Shown here in pieces: positions 25,735 through 33,389 of a stretch of 44,652 nucleotides of DNA. Both the position numbers and the translations under genes were made by a program. The DNA is taken from positions 34,885-79,536 of the forward strand of contig NZ_AYYR01000117.1 of NCBI RefSeq assembly GCF_001435975.1. Reading direction: 5' to 3'. The notes beneath the pieces were generated by a model. The model was not told where the DNA came from. It was given only the letters and a program-made list of their open reading frames with translations, and searched no databases. Position 1 is the stretch's first letter. Each line of letters starts with the position of its first letter. The DNA is from Secundilactobacillus collinoides DSM 20515 = JCM 1123 (GTDB taxonomy: Bacteria > Bacillota > Bacilli > Lactobacillales > Lactobacillaceae).

Positions 25735-26045
25735 TTGATAAGAAGAGTAGCTATTGTCGATTGAATAAAAGAGAGTCTGTTTTGGTGAAATCAGACGTCA
25801 GTCAATTTAGCGAAGATGAGCTTTGAAATAGAAGTACTTGGTGTAAGCCGAGCACTCGGTAGGAACCGTTATTTTCCCAGATATTGATTTTTAAAGTATC
25901 GTTGAGACATCTTAAGATGTGAAAGAGGGTGGTACCACGGTTAAAACTCGTCCCTTACTGGTCATTAATGACGAGTGGACTTTTCCGTGGACGATCACCT
26001 AAAAGCCGCTGCAGTTTATTAATGACTGCGGGGCTTTTTTGTGTC
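25735..26045 (+). promoter_or_regulatory. T-box riboswitch, specifier AUG (methionine)
   Basis: tRNA-sensing leader. Stem I has AGTA at 25746-25749, an apical hairpin GTCTG/CAGAC with GGTG in its loop (about 25775-25796), and the specifier-loop strand GAAGATGAGC at 25812-25821. In known T-boxes the specifier follows GAA plus one base and precedes A, giving ATG at 25816-25818. The T-box core GGGTGGTACCACG is at 25927-25939; its TGGT would pair with an ACCA tRNA end (A73), which fits tRNA-Met and argues against Asp (G73) and Cys (U73). A competing hairpin CCACGG/CCGTGG (25935-25990) and a terminator AAAAGCC...GGCTTTTTT (26001-26040) follow. Uncharged tRNA-Met would permit read-through into the GST operon. 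Confidence 0.85.
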
Positions 26046-26176
26046 AGTGATGTTTTTAATTGGCAGAGCGATGATCTGATCAGTTATTGCTTCTAGTGCC
26101 AATAAAGACATTAAAATTCAATGAAAATTAAAAAGAATGACAATAAATAACATCACATGTTTTGGGAGGATTTTAT

Positions 26177-27262
26177 ATGACAAAAGAAGCAGCATTACAA
26201 GAAGAACTTAGTAAGATTGATGTTAATGAAAAATTATCAGCATGCCCAATCGATTTTTCACGCAGCAAAGTAGCTAATCCGCGTGCCGGACAAAAAAGTA
26301 AGGATTATGTTAGCGGCGAAACGAAATCTAATTTTAATGATCGAAAGAAATTTCAACCCTATCAAGAACCACAATTCAATCAACTGTTTACTGATGGCAC
26401 GCTTCCCGTCGAAGCCAATCGTTACCGTTTGATTTGGTCGAGACATTGCCCATGGGCTAACCGGCTAGCCATTGCAATTGATTTATTAGGTTTAGATGAC
26501 GTCATTTCTAAAGGCGTAGTTGACCCTCTGCGACCAGCTGGGGTGGTTGGTGATTGGTTCTTTACTCTGGATGACAATGATGAGGACCCTGTGCTTCATA
26601 CCAAGTCATTATCGGAAAGTTACCTCAAAGCAGATCCTAACTACACATTAAGAACAACCGTACCAGCATTAGTCGATGTTAAAACAGGGAAAGTTGTCAA
26701 CAATAACTACAACACACTGATTGATGAATTCAGCATCGCTTGGAAGCAGTACCAGAGTGAAACTGCACCAGATCTATATCCTGAAGAGTTAAGAGAAGAT
26801 ATTGACGCGCTGAATAAGATTATTTACACCGATGTCAATACCGCTGTGAACGAAGCTGGCTTGGCGCGCTCACAGGTTGATTATGAAAAATATTATAACC
26901 GTGTTTTTAATCGACTTGATTGGTTAGAGGAACGTCTTTCAAAGCAACGCTACTTATTTGGCTCAACAATTACGGATACAGATATCAGACTTTATGTGAC
27001 GTTAGCACGATTTGACGTTGTCTTTTATCAAAAGTATTACGTGAATAAAAAACGGCTAGTTGACTATCCTAATTTGTGGAACTACACGAAGGACTTATAC
27101 TCGCTACCGGCATTTAAAAACAATACGGATTTTGATGCCATTAAGAAGCGTTTCTATCAGGTGGACCATACACCGCAATTTGACTTACCAAGAATCATTC
27201 CTAATGGTCCAGACTTGAGTGTTTGGACGGCACCTAATGATCGGAATCGTTTTGCACAATAA
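26177..27262 (+). CDS. Xi-class glutathione S-transferase / glutathionyl-hydroquinone reductase, long form
   Basis: 361-residue cytosolic protein of the omega/Xi GST group (YqjG/ECM4 type). The catalytic Cys is in RHCPWANR near residue 91 (family motif CPWA). A thioredoxin-like domain runs to about residue 180 with the cis-Pro in TTVPALVD, and a helical domain follows. Known members strip glutathione from S-glutathionyl-hydroquinones; activity on other glutathione adducts is possible. A shorter paralogue (306 residues) is encoded at 33390 and shares the PNLW and LPAFKNNTDF segments. ATG at 26177 after GGGAGGA; the upstream in-frame start at 26162 is rejected. First gene behind the Met T-box. 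Why a GST should be under methionine control is not known. Confidence 0.88.
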   Translation: MTKEAALQEELSKIDVNEKLSACPIDFSRSKVANPRAGQKSKDYVSGETKSNFNDRKKFQPYQEPQFNQLFTDGTLPVEANRYRLIWSRHCPWANRLAIAIDLLGLDDVISKGVVDPLRPAGVVGDWFFTLDDNDEDPVLHTKSLSESYLKADPNYTLRTTVPALVDVKTGKVVNNNYNTLIDEFSIAWKQYQSETAPDLYPEELREDIDALNKIIYTDVNTAVNEAGLARSQVDYEKYYNRVFNRLDWLEERLSKQRYLFGSTITDTDIRLYVTLARFDVVFYQKYYVNKKRLVDYPNLWNYTKDLYSLPAFKNNTDFDAIKKRFYQVDHTPQFDLPRIIPNGPDLSVWTAPNDRNRFAQ

Positions 27263-27406
27263 GGTTTGGAACCTTTGCGTTGTAGCAGATGGGTTATTAA
27301 AAATGAGTTTAGATAAATCTAATTACGGTAAATCATGGATTTGAAATGCTTGTTGCAGGCTTTGTTTTAAACAAATTCATGACCGAATTTTTGGGAGGTT
27401 GGTTGA
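27263..27406. other. Intergenic with small hairpin
   Basis: AAGGTT/AACCTT with a three-base loop (27261-27275) overlaps the GST stop codon region; no U-run of note and no clear promoter. The remainder holds no gene. Confidence 0.45.
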
Positions 27407-28318
27407 ATGACAAATGTACAGAGCTTAACAAAATTAAACAAACAAGAATATGAACAGCACTGGGAAAAATGGCACGAAAAGCGGGAAGATGCAATTAAGA
27501 CACCATATGGTTGGCTATCACTTAGAAGTATTGACTGGCTCGAAGATGGTAAAAAAATTAAGATTGATGGTTTTCCAGGCCTCTGGGGACAAAGTGGCAA
27601 TGCCGTTACTTACTACCCAGAAGAAGGGAAAACGGTAATTAACCGCGATCAAATTATTTCGGAACCAAAGGTCATTGTTGTAGATAATGTTGAAGACGTT
27701 AATGTTGAGGATTTTTATTATGAAGGTGTCAGGGCACAATTGATCAAGCGAATTGGTTCAACAAAAAAATTTGCCGTTCGTCAAAGAGATCCTGAATCGA
27801 AGTTTAGAAAGAACTTTACCGGGTTCCCCCATTTTGAACCCGACGAAAATTGGGTTTTACCGGCGCGGTATGAACCTTTAGATCACTGGTCAAATATTAC
27901 TACCAAAGCGGTGACCGCCGGGTTGTCACATAACGAAACGCAAATTGGGAATCTCTATTTTAAATACCGTGATAAGGATTATCGATTCGTTGTTTTCCAG
28001 GGGCACAATGACGATTCTGGTTGGCTGAAAAAAGACCCAGAAACCGGTGAAACACGTTACTTAAACAACCGTCAGAATACAGAGGGAATCGGATTTATTT
28101 TGTTCAAGGATCAAAGCACGGGCAAGCAAACTTATGGTGGTGGCAGAGTGCTGTCAATTGATATTTCCAACCCGAATGAAGTTGATTCTGTTGACTTGAA
28201 CAAGGCTTTTAATTTGCCATGTGCGTACAGTTATTTCTGCACGTGTCCATTTGCTCCAGAGGAAAACATTCTTCCGTTTGCAGTAACTTCAGGCGAAAAA
28301 ACACCGGACGTTTATTAA
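27407..28318 (+). CDS. DUF1684 protein, copy A
   Basis: 303-residue soluble protein of the DUF1684 family. Hallmarks are YGWLSLRSIDWLEDG near residue 37 and KFAVRQRDPESKFR near residue 125. Near residue 200 FQGHNDDSGW occurs, then TYGGGRVLSIDIS, and at the C-terminus PCAYSYFCTCPFAPEENILPF, with two Cys and an acidic pair. The biochemical function of the family is unknown. A close paralogue of identical length lies at 29889, in the same operon, the two flanking a GNAT gene and a binding-protein gene. No signal peptide. GGGAGG precedes the ATG at 27407. Being linked to GST and sulfur amino acid genes, it may act on a modified thiol or acyl compound; this is only inference. Confidence 0.85.
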   Translation: MTNVQSLTKLNKQEYEQHWEKWHEKREDAIKTPYGWLSLRSIDWLEDGKKIKIDGFPGLWGQSGNAVTYYPEEGKTVINRDQIISEPKVIVVDNVEDVNVEDFYYEGVRAQLIKRIGSTKKFAVRQRDPESKFRKNFTGFPHFEPDENWVLPARYEPLDHWSNITTKAVTAGLSHNETQIGNLYFKYRDKDYRFVVFQGHNDDSGWLKKDPETGETRYLNNRQNTEGIGFILFKDQSTGKQTYGGGRVLSIDISNPNEVDSVDLNKAFNLPCAYSYFCTCPFAPEENILPFAVTSGEKTPDVY

Positions 28319-28371
28319 ACCATTGGATTTATCGTTTAAGCTGTTGTGATTAACGGTCAGGGGGAATTGGA

Positions 28372-28944
28372 TTGCAATTTAAAAAAATTGAGAATACGGA
28401 TGTTGCTGAGCAGTTAACGCCATTGCTTCACCGGGCTTACGCGGCAGACGTCAAACTCGGGATTCACTTTGCTGCCTCTTCTGTAACGGTAGAAGATGTT
28501 CGCAAGCACATCGAAAGTACACCGACTTTTGTTCTTGAAGACGATGATGGCACGATAATTGCGACAACATCGGTACGGTTGCCTTGGTCAGATAATCCAG
28601 GTCCGTTTGGGTTACCGCACTTAGGGTGGGTTGCAACAAATCCTGATTATCAGCAACAGGGATTTTCTAAAGAGATAATCAACTGGGTAGTCACCAATTA
28701 TGTTCAGTCGGCACTACACACACCCGCTGTCACAATTGGTACTGCCGCTGATCACCCTTGGTTATTGTCGTTTTATCAATCATTAGGGTTTAAGGTGATC
28801 GACATTACTCAAAAACCAAATGGACCAAGAGCTGCCTATCTCATTTCAATTTTTGATGAACATCGGACAAGCTTAATTGATGATGCCTATTTAAAAAAGG
28901 CACTTTCAAGACAGACATTAAGTGTCCAATCGTTACGCGACTAG
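28372..28944 (+). CDS. GNAT acetyltransferase, copy A
   Basis: 190-residue GNAT N-acetyltransferase. The acetyl-CoA motif A is seen in GWVATNPDYQQQGFSKEII (Q-x-x-G-F form) near residue 90, and a C-terminal FYQSLGFKVID motif B near residue 140. It starts at a TTG (28372) after a GGGGGA site; the paralogue at 42252 also starts with TTG and the same residues (M-x-FKK), which supports this choice. In the B. subtilis yxe operon a GNAT (YxeL) acetylates S-(2-succino)cysteine, and SnaA does the same for S-alkylcysteines, so an N-acetyltransferase for modified sulfur amino acids is a reasonable inference here. The true substrate is unproven. Confidence 0.85.
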   Translation: MQFKKIENTDVAEQLTPLLHRAYAADVKLGIHFAASSVTVEDVRKHIESTPTFVLEDDDGTIIATTSVRLPWSDNPGPFGLPHLGWVATNPDYQQQGFSKEIINWVVTNYVQSALHTPAVTIGTAADHPWLLSFYQSLGFKVIDITQKPNGPRAAYLISIFDEHRTSLIDDAYLKKALSRQTLSVQSLRD

Positions 28945-29082
28945 ATAGAGCAATGTTTTTCCTATCTATTGGGTATGTAACACATAGGTAAGTAAAAATG
29001 AGCGGCTAATCACCGTCTCAATAAATATAATAAGGGCAAATTCAGGATTTAGAATTTGCGTTGAAAAGGATGGAAGAAACTT
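28945..29082. other. Intergenic with GCAAATTC/GAATTTGC hairpin
   Basis: An 8-bp perfect stem (29036-29043 with 29052-29059, loop 8) lies just before the binding-protein gene; it has no U-tract and may tune stability or translation. A TATAAT at 29026-29031 has no partner -35. Nothing else seen. Confidence 0.45.
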
Positions 29083-29877
29083 ATGAAGAAAATTTGGATT
29101 AGCATTGTCGGGGTCGTTGTCGTTATTGGACTTATTTTTCTAGGATTTACACAATTAAATAAATCAACTGCCAGCAGTAGTTCTAGCAAAAAAACAATCA
29201 CTATTGGGACAACTGGAACTAGTTTTCCGACTTCTTATAAAAAGGGTAATAAGTTAGTTGGGTTTGACGTTGACTTGATCAACAAGGCTGCAAAAGATTT
29301 AGGGTACAAAACCAAGTGGGTTACGGGCGAGTATGATGGACTGCTTGAGGATCTTGATCAAAGTAAGGTTGATACTGTTGCTAACGATGTTGCCATCACG
29401 CCTGAACGGGAACAAAAATACACATTCAGTACACCATACAACATTGAAGAAACAGCGATTGCTGTTAACAAAGATTCTTCATATAAAACAATTCATGATT
29501 TGGATGGAAAAACGGTATCCACTGGGGCTGCATCCAACAACACTGACAATTTAAAGAAATATGATCCAAAAATTAAACTGAAGACGTTTGACGCTCGTGA
29601 TGAATTCTATGAAGCTTTGTTGGCTGGCCATGTTGATGGGACAGTTGATACACGGAATAACTTGAATGCCATCATTAAAGCCAAAGGTTATAACTGGCGA
29701 GTTGTTAGTGGGACAGCTGCAACCGTTAAAATTGCTTTGCCATTTTTGAAGAATGCTCATGGTAAGAAGTTGAACAAGGCATTCAGTAAGGAAATTACAA
29801 AGTTGAAGAACAATGGTACTGTCAGCAAGCTATCAGAAAAGTACTTTGGCTACGATGTAACTAAGGCTGAAAAATAA
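29083..29877 (+). CDS. Amino-acid ABC transporter binding protein, membrane-anchored, no lipobox
   Basis: 264-residue SBP_bac_3 protein. The N-terminal hydrophobic segment (residues 4-24, IWISIVGVVVVIGLIFLGF) lacks a Cys, so unlike its two relatives at 34349 and 35235 it has no lipidation site; it is probably held by an uncleaved anchor or is released. The mature fold shows the family pattern: GTTGTSFPTSYKKGNKLVGF, VDTVANDVAITPEREQKY, and a C-terminal NGTVSKLSEKYFG. Relatives bind cystine, S-modified cysteines (YxeM, TcyJ/K) or other polar amino acids. No permease is in this operon; it may share the permease/ATPase encoded at 40809-42246. ATG follows a GGATGGAAG site. Ligand unproven. Confidence 0.88.
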   Translation: MKKIWISIVGVVVVIGLIFLGFTQLNKSTASSSSSKKTITIGTTGTSFPTSYKKGNKLVGFDVDLINKAAKDLGYKTKWVTGEYDGLLEDLDQSKVDTVANDVAITPEREQKYTFSTPYNIEETAIAVNKDSSYKTIHDLDGKTVSTGAASNNTDNLKKYDPKIKLKTFDARDEFYEALLAGHVDGTVDTRNNLNAIIKAKGYNWRVVSGTAATVKIALPFLKNAHGKKLNKAFSKEITKLKNNGTVSKLSEKYFGYDVTKAEK

Positions 29878-29888
29878 GGGATGACATT

Positions 29889-30800
29889 ATGACTAATAGC
29901 GAGGGATTAGAAACTCAAAGCAAACAAGAATATGGTGAGCAATGGCAGAAGTGGCATACAAAGCGCGAAGATGCTTTAAAAGCGCCTTATGGCTGGCTAT
30001 CATTGCGCAGCATCGATTGGCTCGAAGATGGTAAAACAATTCAGCTCAACGGTTTTCCTGGTTCCTGGGCGCAGGATGGTAACACGGTCACGTATTATCC
30101 CGAAGCCAATAAAAAGGTGACGAATCGCGGGAAAGTTCTTGCTGAACCAAAAGTTATTGAGGTGGACAACAAGGAGGATGTTAACGTAGAAGATTTCTAT
30201 TTTGACGGTGTGCGGGCACAACTCATTAAACGTCTGGGATCAACAAAGAAATTCGCAGTACGCCAACGAGATCCGAATTCAAAATTTCGGGCTGAGTTTG
30301 CAGGATTACCGTATTTTTCCCCAGATGAAAACTGGGTTCTCCCAGCAAAGTACGTGCCACTTGATAAGTGGAAAGATGTCAAAACGGCGGCCGTGTTGTC
30401 TGAATTATCACATAACGAAACACAAATTGGTGATTTGATTTTTGAACATGATGGTCATGAATATGATTTCGTTGTCTTTCAAGGCCATAACGATGATTCA
30501 GGCCTGACCGCTAAAGATCCAAAGACAGGTGAAACACGTTATTTAAACAATCGTCAACATCGCGAAAACGTTGGTTTGATTTTGTTTAAAGATAAAACCA
30601 ATGGTAAAGACACATATGGCGGTGGGCGACGACTTAAAATTGATATTTCTGAACCAGAACAATTTGATCATATTGATTTTAATACTGCCGCTAATTATCC
30701 GTGTGCGTTGAGCTACTTTTGTACCTGCCCATTTCCACCTGAGCAAAACACGCTTCCATTTAGAGTCACTGTGGGTGAGAAAACACCAAATGTTTATTAG
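29889..30800 (+). CDS. DUF1684 protein, copy B
   Basis: 303 residues, aligned end to end with copy A at 27407 (shared YGWLSLRSIDWLEDGK, KKFAVRQRDP, GHNDDSG, GETRYLNNRQ, PCALSYFCTCPF). It starts 11 bases after the binding-protein stop, so it is translated from the same transcript. Retention of all family motifs in both copies suggests both are functional and perhaps have diverged in substrate. The function is unknown. Last gene of the rightward operon; the shared terminator lies about 95 bases on. Confidence 0.85.
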   Translation: MTNSEGLETQSKQEYGEQWQKWHTKREDALKAPYGWLSLRSIDWLEDGKTIQLNGFPGSWAQDGNTVTYYPEANKKVTNRGKVLAEPKVIEVDNKEDVNVEDFYFDGVRAQLIKRLGSTKKFAVRQRDPNSKFRAEFAGLPYFSPDENWVLPAKYVPLDKWKDVKTAAVLSELSHNETQIGDLIFEHDGHEYDFVVFQGHNDDSGLTAKDPKTGETRYLNNRQHRENVGLILFKDKTNGKDTYGGGRRLKIDISEPEQFDHIDFNTAANYPCALSYFCTCPFPPEQNTLPFRVTVGEKTPNVY

Positions 30801-30895
30801 AATTGATTGGTCATTATCTAAACTATAATGATAGATGAGATTCAAATGAAATAGGAACGAGAATAGGACAAGAGACAACTTTGCTTCCATAATAT

Positions 30896-30945
30896 AAAAA
30901 GACTCCAGCTAAAAACCATCAAGGTTTTGGTTGGGGTCTCTTTAT
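30896..30945. terminator. Bidirectional terminator where the two T-box gene sets converge
   Basis: AGACTCCAGCTAAAAACC (from 30900) pairs imperfectly with GGTTTTGGTTGGGGTCT (ending 30939). Leftward transcripts meet TTTTTATATT; rightward ones a weaker CTTTATG. It separates the rightward operon from the leftward genes. Confidence 0.85.
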
Positions 30946-31068
30946 GTTATGGAATTCATGGTTTGTTGCACGTTTAGGTTAGATAAATCGGAAGCATTAA
31001 AGCTACAAGTTTAGCACGTTAATGCGTAATATTGATCTCTGCTCCAGCTTCATTTTGGGGTCTGATTG

Positions 31069-32214
31069 TTATTGTTGGAGTTCATCCAATATCCGAATCG
31101 CATTACGTTCAAAGTAGGTCATTCCTACCTTGATCATTGCATCATCCGCTTTGAAATAAGGATTATGTGCACTGATTTTTTCGCCGTTTCCGATGTTTGC
31201 ATACACACCAGGAATTTTCTCTTGATAACAAGCGAAGTCGTCACTACCCAACCGTTGTTCCTGTTCGTAAACTGTCGCAAATTTACTGGATTCATCACGG
31301 ACAATTGCAGCTAACTTGGCATCGTTATTGACTGAGGGATCACCATCATACCAATCAATGTTGGCAGTGACCTGATGGGCTTTTGCGGTGTAGTTGACAA
31401 CGTCGAAAAAGCGGGCTTTGATCAATTTGCGCATCTGCTTGCTTGCGGTGCGAACGGTGCCTTCAAAAAAGGCAGTGTCAGGTAAAATGTTCCAAGTATT
31501 ACCCGCGGAAACGTGGGTGATACTTAACACACCCGCTTGAAACGCATCTAGATTTCGACTTGCAATGCTTTGGAGCGCATTAATTTCGGCACCTAAAGCA
31601 ACTATCGTATCCTGTCCCTTGTCAGGTGTGGACGCGTGTGTGCCAACACCTTGAAGCGTCACCTTAAACTTATCAATTGCGCCATTTGTGATGCCTGCCC
31701 GGATGCCAATTTGGTCAACGCCGTGGTTGGGGGTGTTGTGAAAGCCCAAAATAGCGTCAACACCATCGATTTGCCCATCGTTGATCACTTGCAGGGCGCC
31801 TTCTTTGTCTTCCTCAGACAACTGGAATATGAGTTTCACGCGACCTTTCAACGCCGGTTCATGTTGCTTTAATAGGTAAGCAGCTCCTAGTAGAGAGGCA
31901 ATATGTGTGTCATGGCCACACGCGTGCATAATGCCATCAATTTTGGAACTAAAGGCGACACCGGATTTTTCTTGAATCGGGAGCGCATCAATGTCTGCTC
32001 TAAGGGCAACCGTTGGGCCTGTAGAATTTCCAATTTCTGCAAACACTCCAGTTGCTAATCGAGTAGGCAAAATGGTAATTCCCCAGTCGGTGAGGATTTT
32101 GGAGATTGTTTTTGTCGTGTTAAATTCATGATCAGCCAATTCTGGATGTTCATGGAAATAGTGACGATAGGAAATGAGTCGTTTTTCTAATGCATCATTT
32201 GATAATACTGTCAT
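31069..32214 (-). CDS. M20 (amidohydrolase/deacylase) family peptidase, copy A
   Basis: 381-residue zinc amidohydrolase of the M20D type, which removes acyl groups from N-acyl amino acids (hippurate, N-acetyl-Cys/Met, IAA-amino acids). Metal ligands: HACGHDTH near residue 100, the Glu pair in FQLSEED near residue 133 (Leu-Ser replace the usual Pro-Ala), FHN near residue 162, and a late His in SAHNPYFKADDA near residue 355. GGAGG is 8 bases before the ATG at 32214. The gene begins 18 bases after the D-hydroxyacid dehydrogenase stop, so the two form a pair. In yxe-type pathways YxeP deacetylates N-acetylcysteine; this enzyme or its paralogue at 39669 could play that part. Confidence 0.92.
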   Translation of the reverse strand: MTVLSNDALEKRLISYRHYFHEHPELADHEFNTTKTISKILTDWGITILPTRLATGVFAEIGNSTGPTVALRADIDALPIQEKSGVAFSSKIDGIMHACGHDTHIASLLGAAYLLKQHEPALKGRVKLIFQLSEEDKEGALQVINDGQIDGVDAILGFHNTPNHGVDQIGIRAGITNGAIDKFKVTLQGVGTHASTPDKGQDTIVALGAEINALQSIASRNLDAFQAGVLSITHVSAGNTWNILPDTAFFEGTVRTASKQMRKLIKARFFDVVNYTAKAHQVTANIDWYDGDPSVNNDAKLAAIVRDESSKFATVYEQEQRLGSDDFACYQEKIPGVYANIGNGEKISAHNPYFKADDAMIKVGMTYFERNAIRILDELQQ

Positions 32215-32232
32215 GCATCAAGCCTCCAACAA

Positions 32233-33234
32233 TTAGAAGTGAATTTCATGCTCGGTTGGTCGATTCTCTAGAAAGGCGAGGGTGTCGTCAAGAGACTCAA
32301 CAACCATGTTTCTAACGGCATGATCAGTGAAAAAACCAATGTGCGGGGTCAACAACAGATTAGGTATTTGTTTTAATTCGTTATAAAGCGGCACCGGCGT
32401 TTCTTTATCAAATTTTTGATTAAAGACTTGGGTTTCGTCTTCAACAACATCAAGGCCGCCACCAGCAAATTGATGATTTAAAAGTGCGTCACGGAAAGCA
32501 ACCGTATCAATGACGGGTCCGCGGGAATCATTAATGAAGAAGGCACTTGGTTTGAGTTTTGCAAATTCTTCTTTTCCCACTAAGTGATGATTCTCTTCGC
32601 TGTAATAAACATGAACCGTCACAATATCTGCGGTTCGATAGATTTCATCCTTTGTTGTGTATCTCAGAATACCCTTTAAATCATCCCGAGGGTCAGTAAT
32701 ATCGTTTCCTAGAACAGTGGCTCCTAAAGCATGGAAAATGCGTGCTACTGCGCTGCCAATTCGACCAACACCAATAATGCCAATTGTCAGTTCAGAGAGT
32801 TCTCGTGACCGTAAACCGTCAACGACGTAGTTATTATCTTGAAAACGAGCTCGAAATTCAGGGATGTGGCGAATTAATTGCATGGCTTGGGTCAATACCA
32901 ATTCAGCAACTGCTCGTGGTGAGTAGGAGGGCACGTTAGACACACGAAGACCATATTTTTTGGCCCAATCTAGGTTAAGCGTATCAATACCAGCGGAACG
33001 AGCAGATAGCTGGGTGATACCGTAGTCATGCAACTTTTTATATAAGTCTGGTTTGTCTGTAATCACGCTGCGCTGTTTAAAATCAACACCGTCATAACCC
33101 TTTGCGAGAGCAACTGTATCATCATGCAGTTCTTCCGTCACACTGTCGACTTGGATATGGTGTTCCTTCACCCATTCATCAATAAAGGGTTGTTCATCGT
33201 CACGGACATGGTAGGCCAGAATTTTTGTCATCAT
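32233..33234 (-). CDS. D-2-hydroxyacid dehydrogenase
   Basis: 333-residue NAD-dependent oxidoreductase of the D-lactate / D-2-hydroxyisocaproate dehydrogenase group. The dinucleotide motif GIIGVGRIGSAVARIF lies near residue 150. The catalytic Arg is in FINDSRGPVIDT, the Glu in GLDVVEDET and the His in LLTPHIGFFT, the complete R-E-H set. Substrates of this group are branched or methylthio 2-oxo acids, so reversible conversion of 2-hydroxy-4-methylthiobutanoate and its 2-oxo acid is conceivable given the Met T-box context. ATG at 33234 after GGAG (the next codon is also ATG and could serve). A terminator separates it from the GST gene upstream, and a weak promoter lies at 33268-33295. Confidence 0.9.
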   Translation of the reverse strand: MMTKILAYHVRDDEQPFIDEWVKEHHIQVDSVTEELHDDTVALAKGYDGVDFKQRSVITDKPDLYKKLHDYGITQLSARSAGIDTLNLDWAKKYGLRVSNVPSYSPRAVAELVLTQAMQLIRHIPEFRARFQDNNYVVDGLRSRELSELTIGIIGVGRIGSAVARIFHALGATVLGNDITDPRDDLKGILRYTTKDEIYRTADIVTVHVYYSEENHHLVGKEEFAKLKPSAFFINDSRGPVIDTVAFRDALLNHQFAGGGLDVVEDETQVFNQKFDKETPVPLYNELKQIPNLLLTPHIGFFTDHAVRNMVVESLDDTLAFLENRPTEHEIHF

Positions 33235-33267
33235 TATTTCTCCAATCAAATTGTAAAATATAATCTA

Positions 33268-33295
33268 ATAATATTTTAATCCTTTTTTCATCCAA
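33268..33295 (-). promoter_or_regulatory. Weak promoter before the hydroxyacid dehydrogenase
   Basis: Minus strand TTGGAT (33290-33295), 16 bases, TATTAT (33268-33273). It would allow the last two genes to be transcribed independently of the T-box. Confidence 0.4.
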
Positions 33296-33317
33296 GTGTG
33301 CGATTTCACGAAATAAA

Positions 33318-33354
33318 AACGTCCAAATTTAGGGTACTAAACCGGACGTTTTAT
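33318..33354 (-). terminator. Internal terminator after the second GST gene
   Basis: On the minus strand AAAACGTCCGGTTTAG pairs with CTAAATTTGGACGTTTT, followed by a T-rich stretch. It lies after the GST stop and should end most T-box-controlled transcripts there. Confidence 0.8.
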
Positions 33355-33389
33355 AGCTGTTTTGTATTGTTAACCAGATGGGTTAGCGG

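Noticed and set aside
25815-25817. GAU (Asp) as the T-box specifier
   Set aside because: Position relative to GAA and the following purine favours AUG, and TGGT in the core implies A73 whereas tRNA-Asp has G73.
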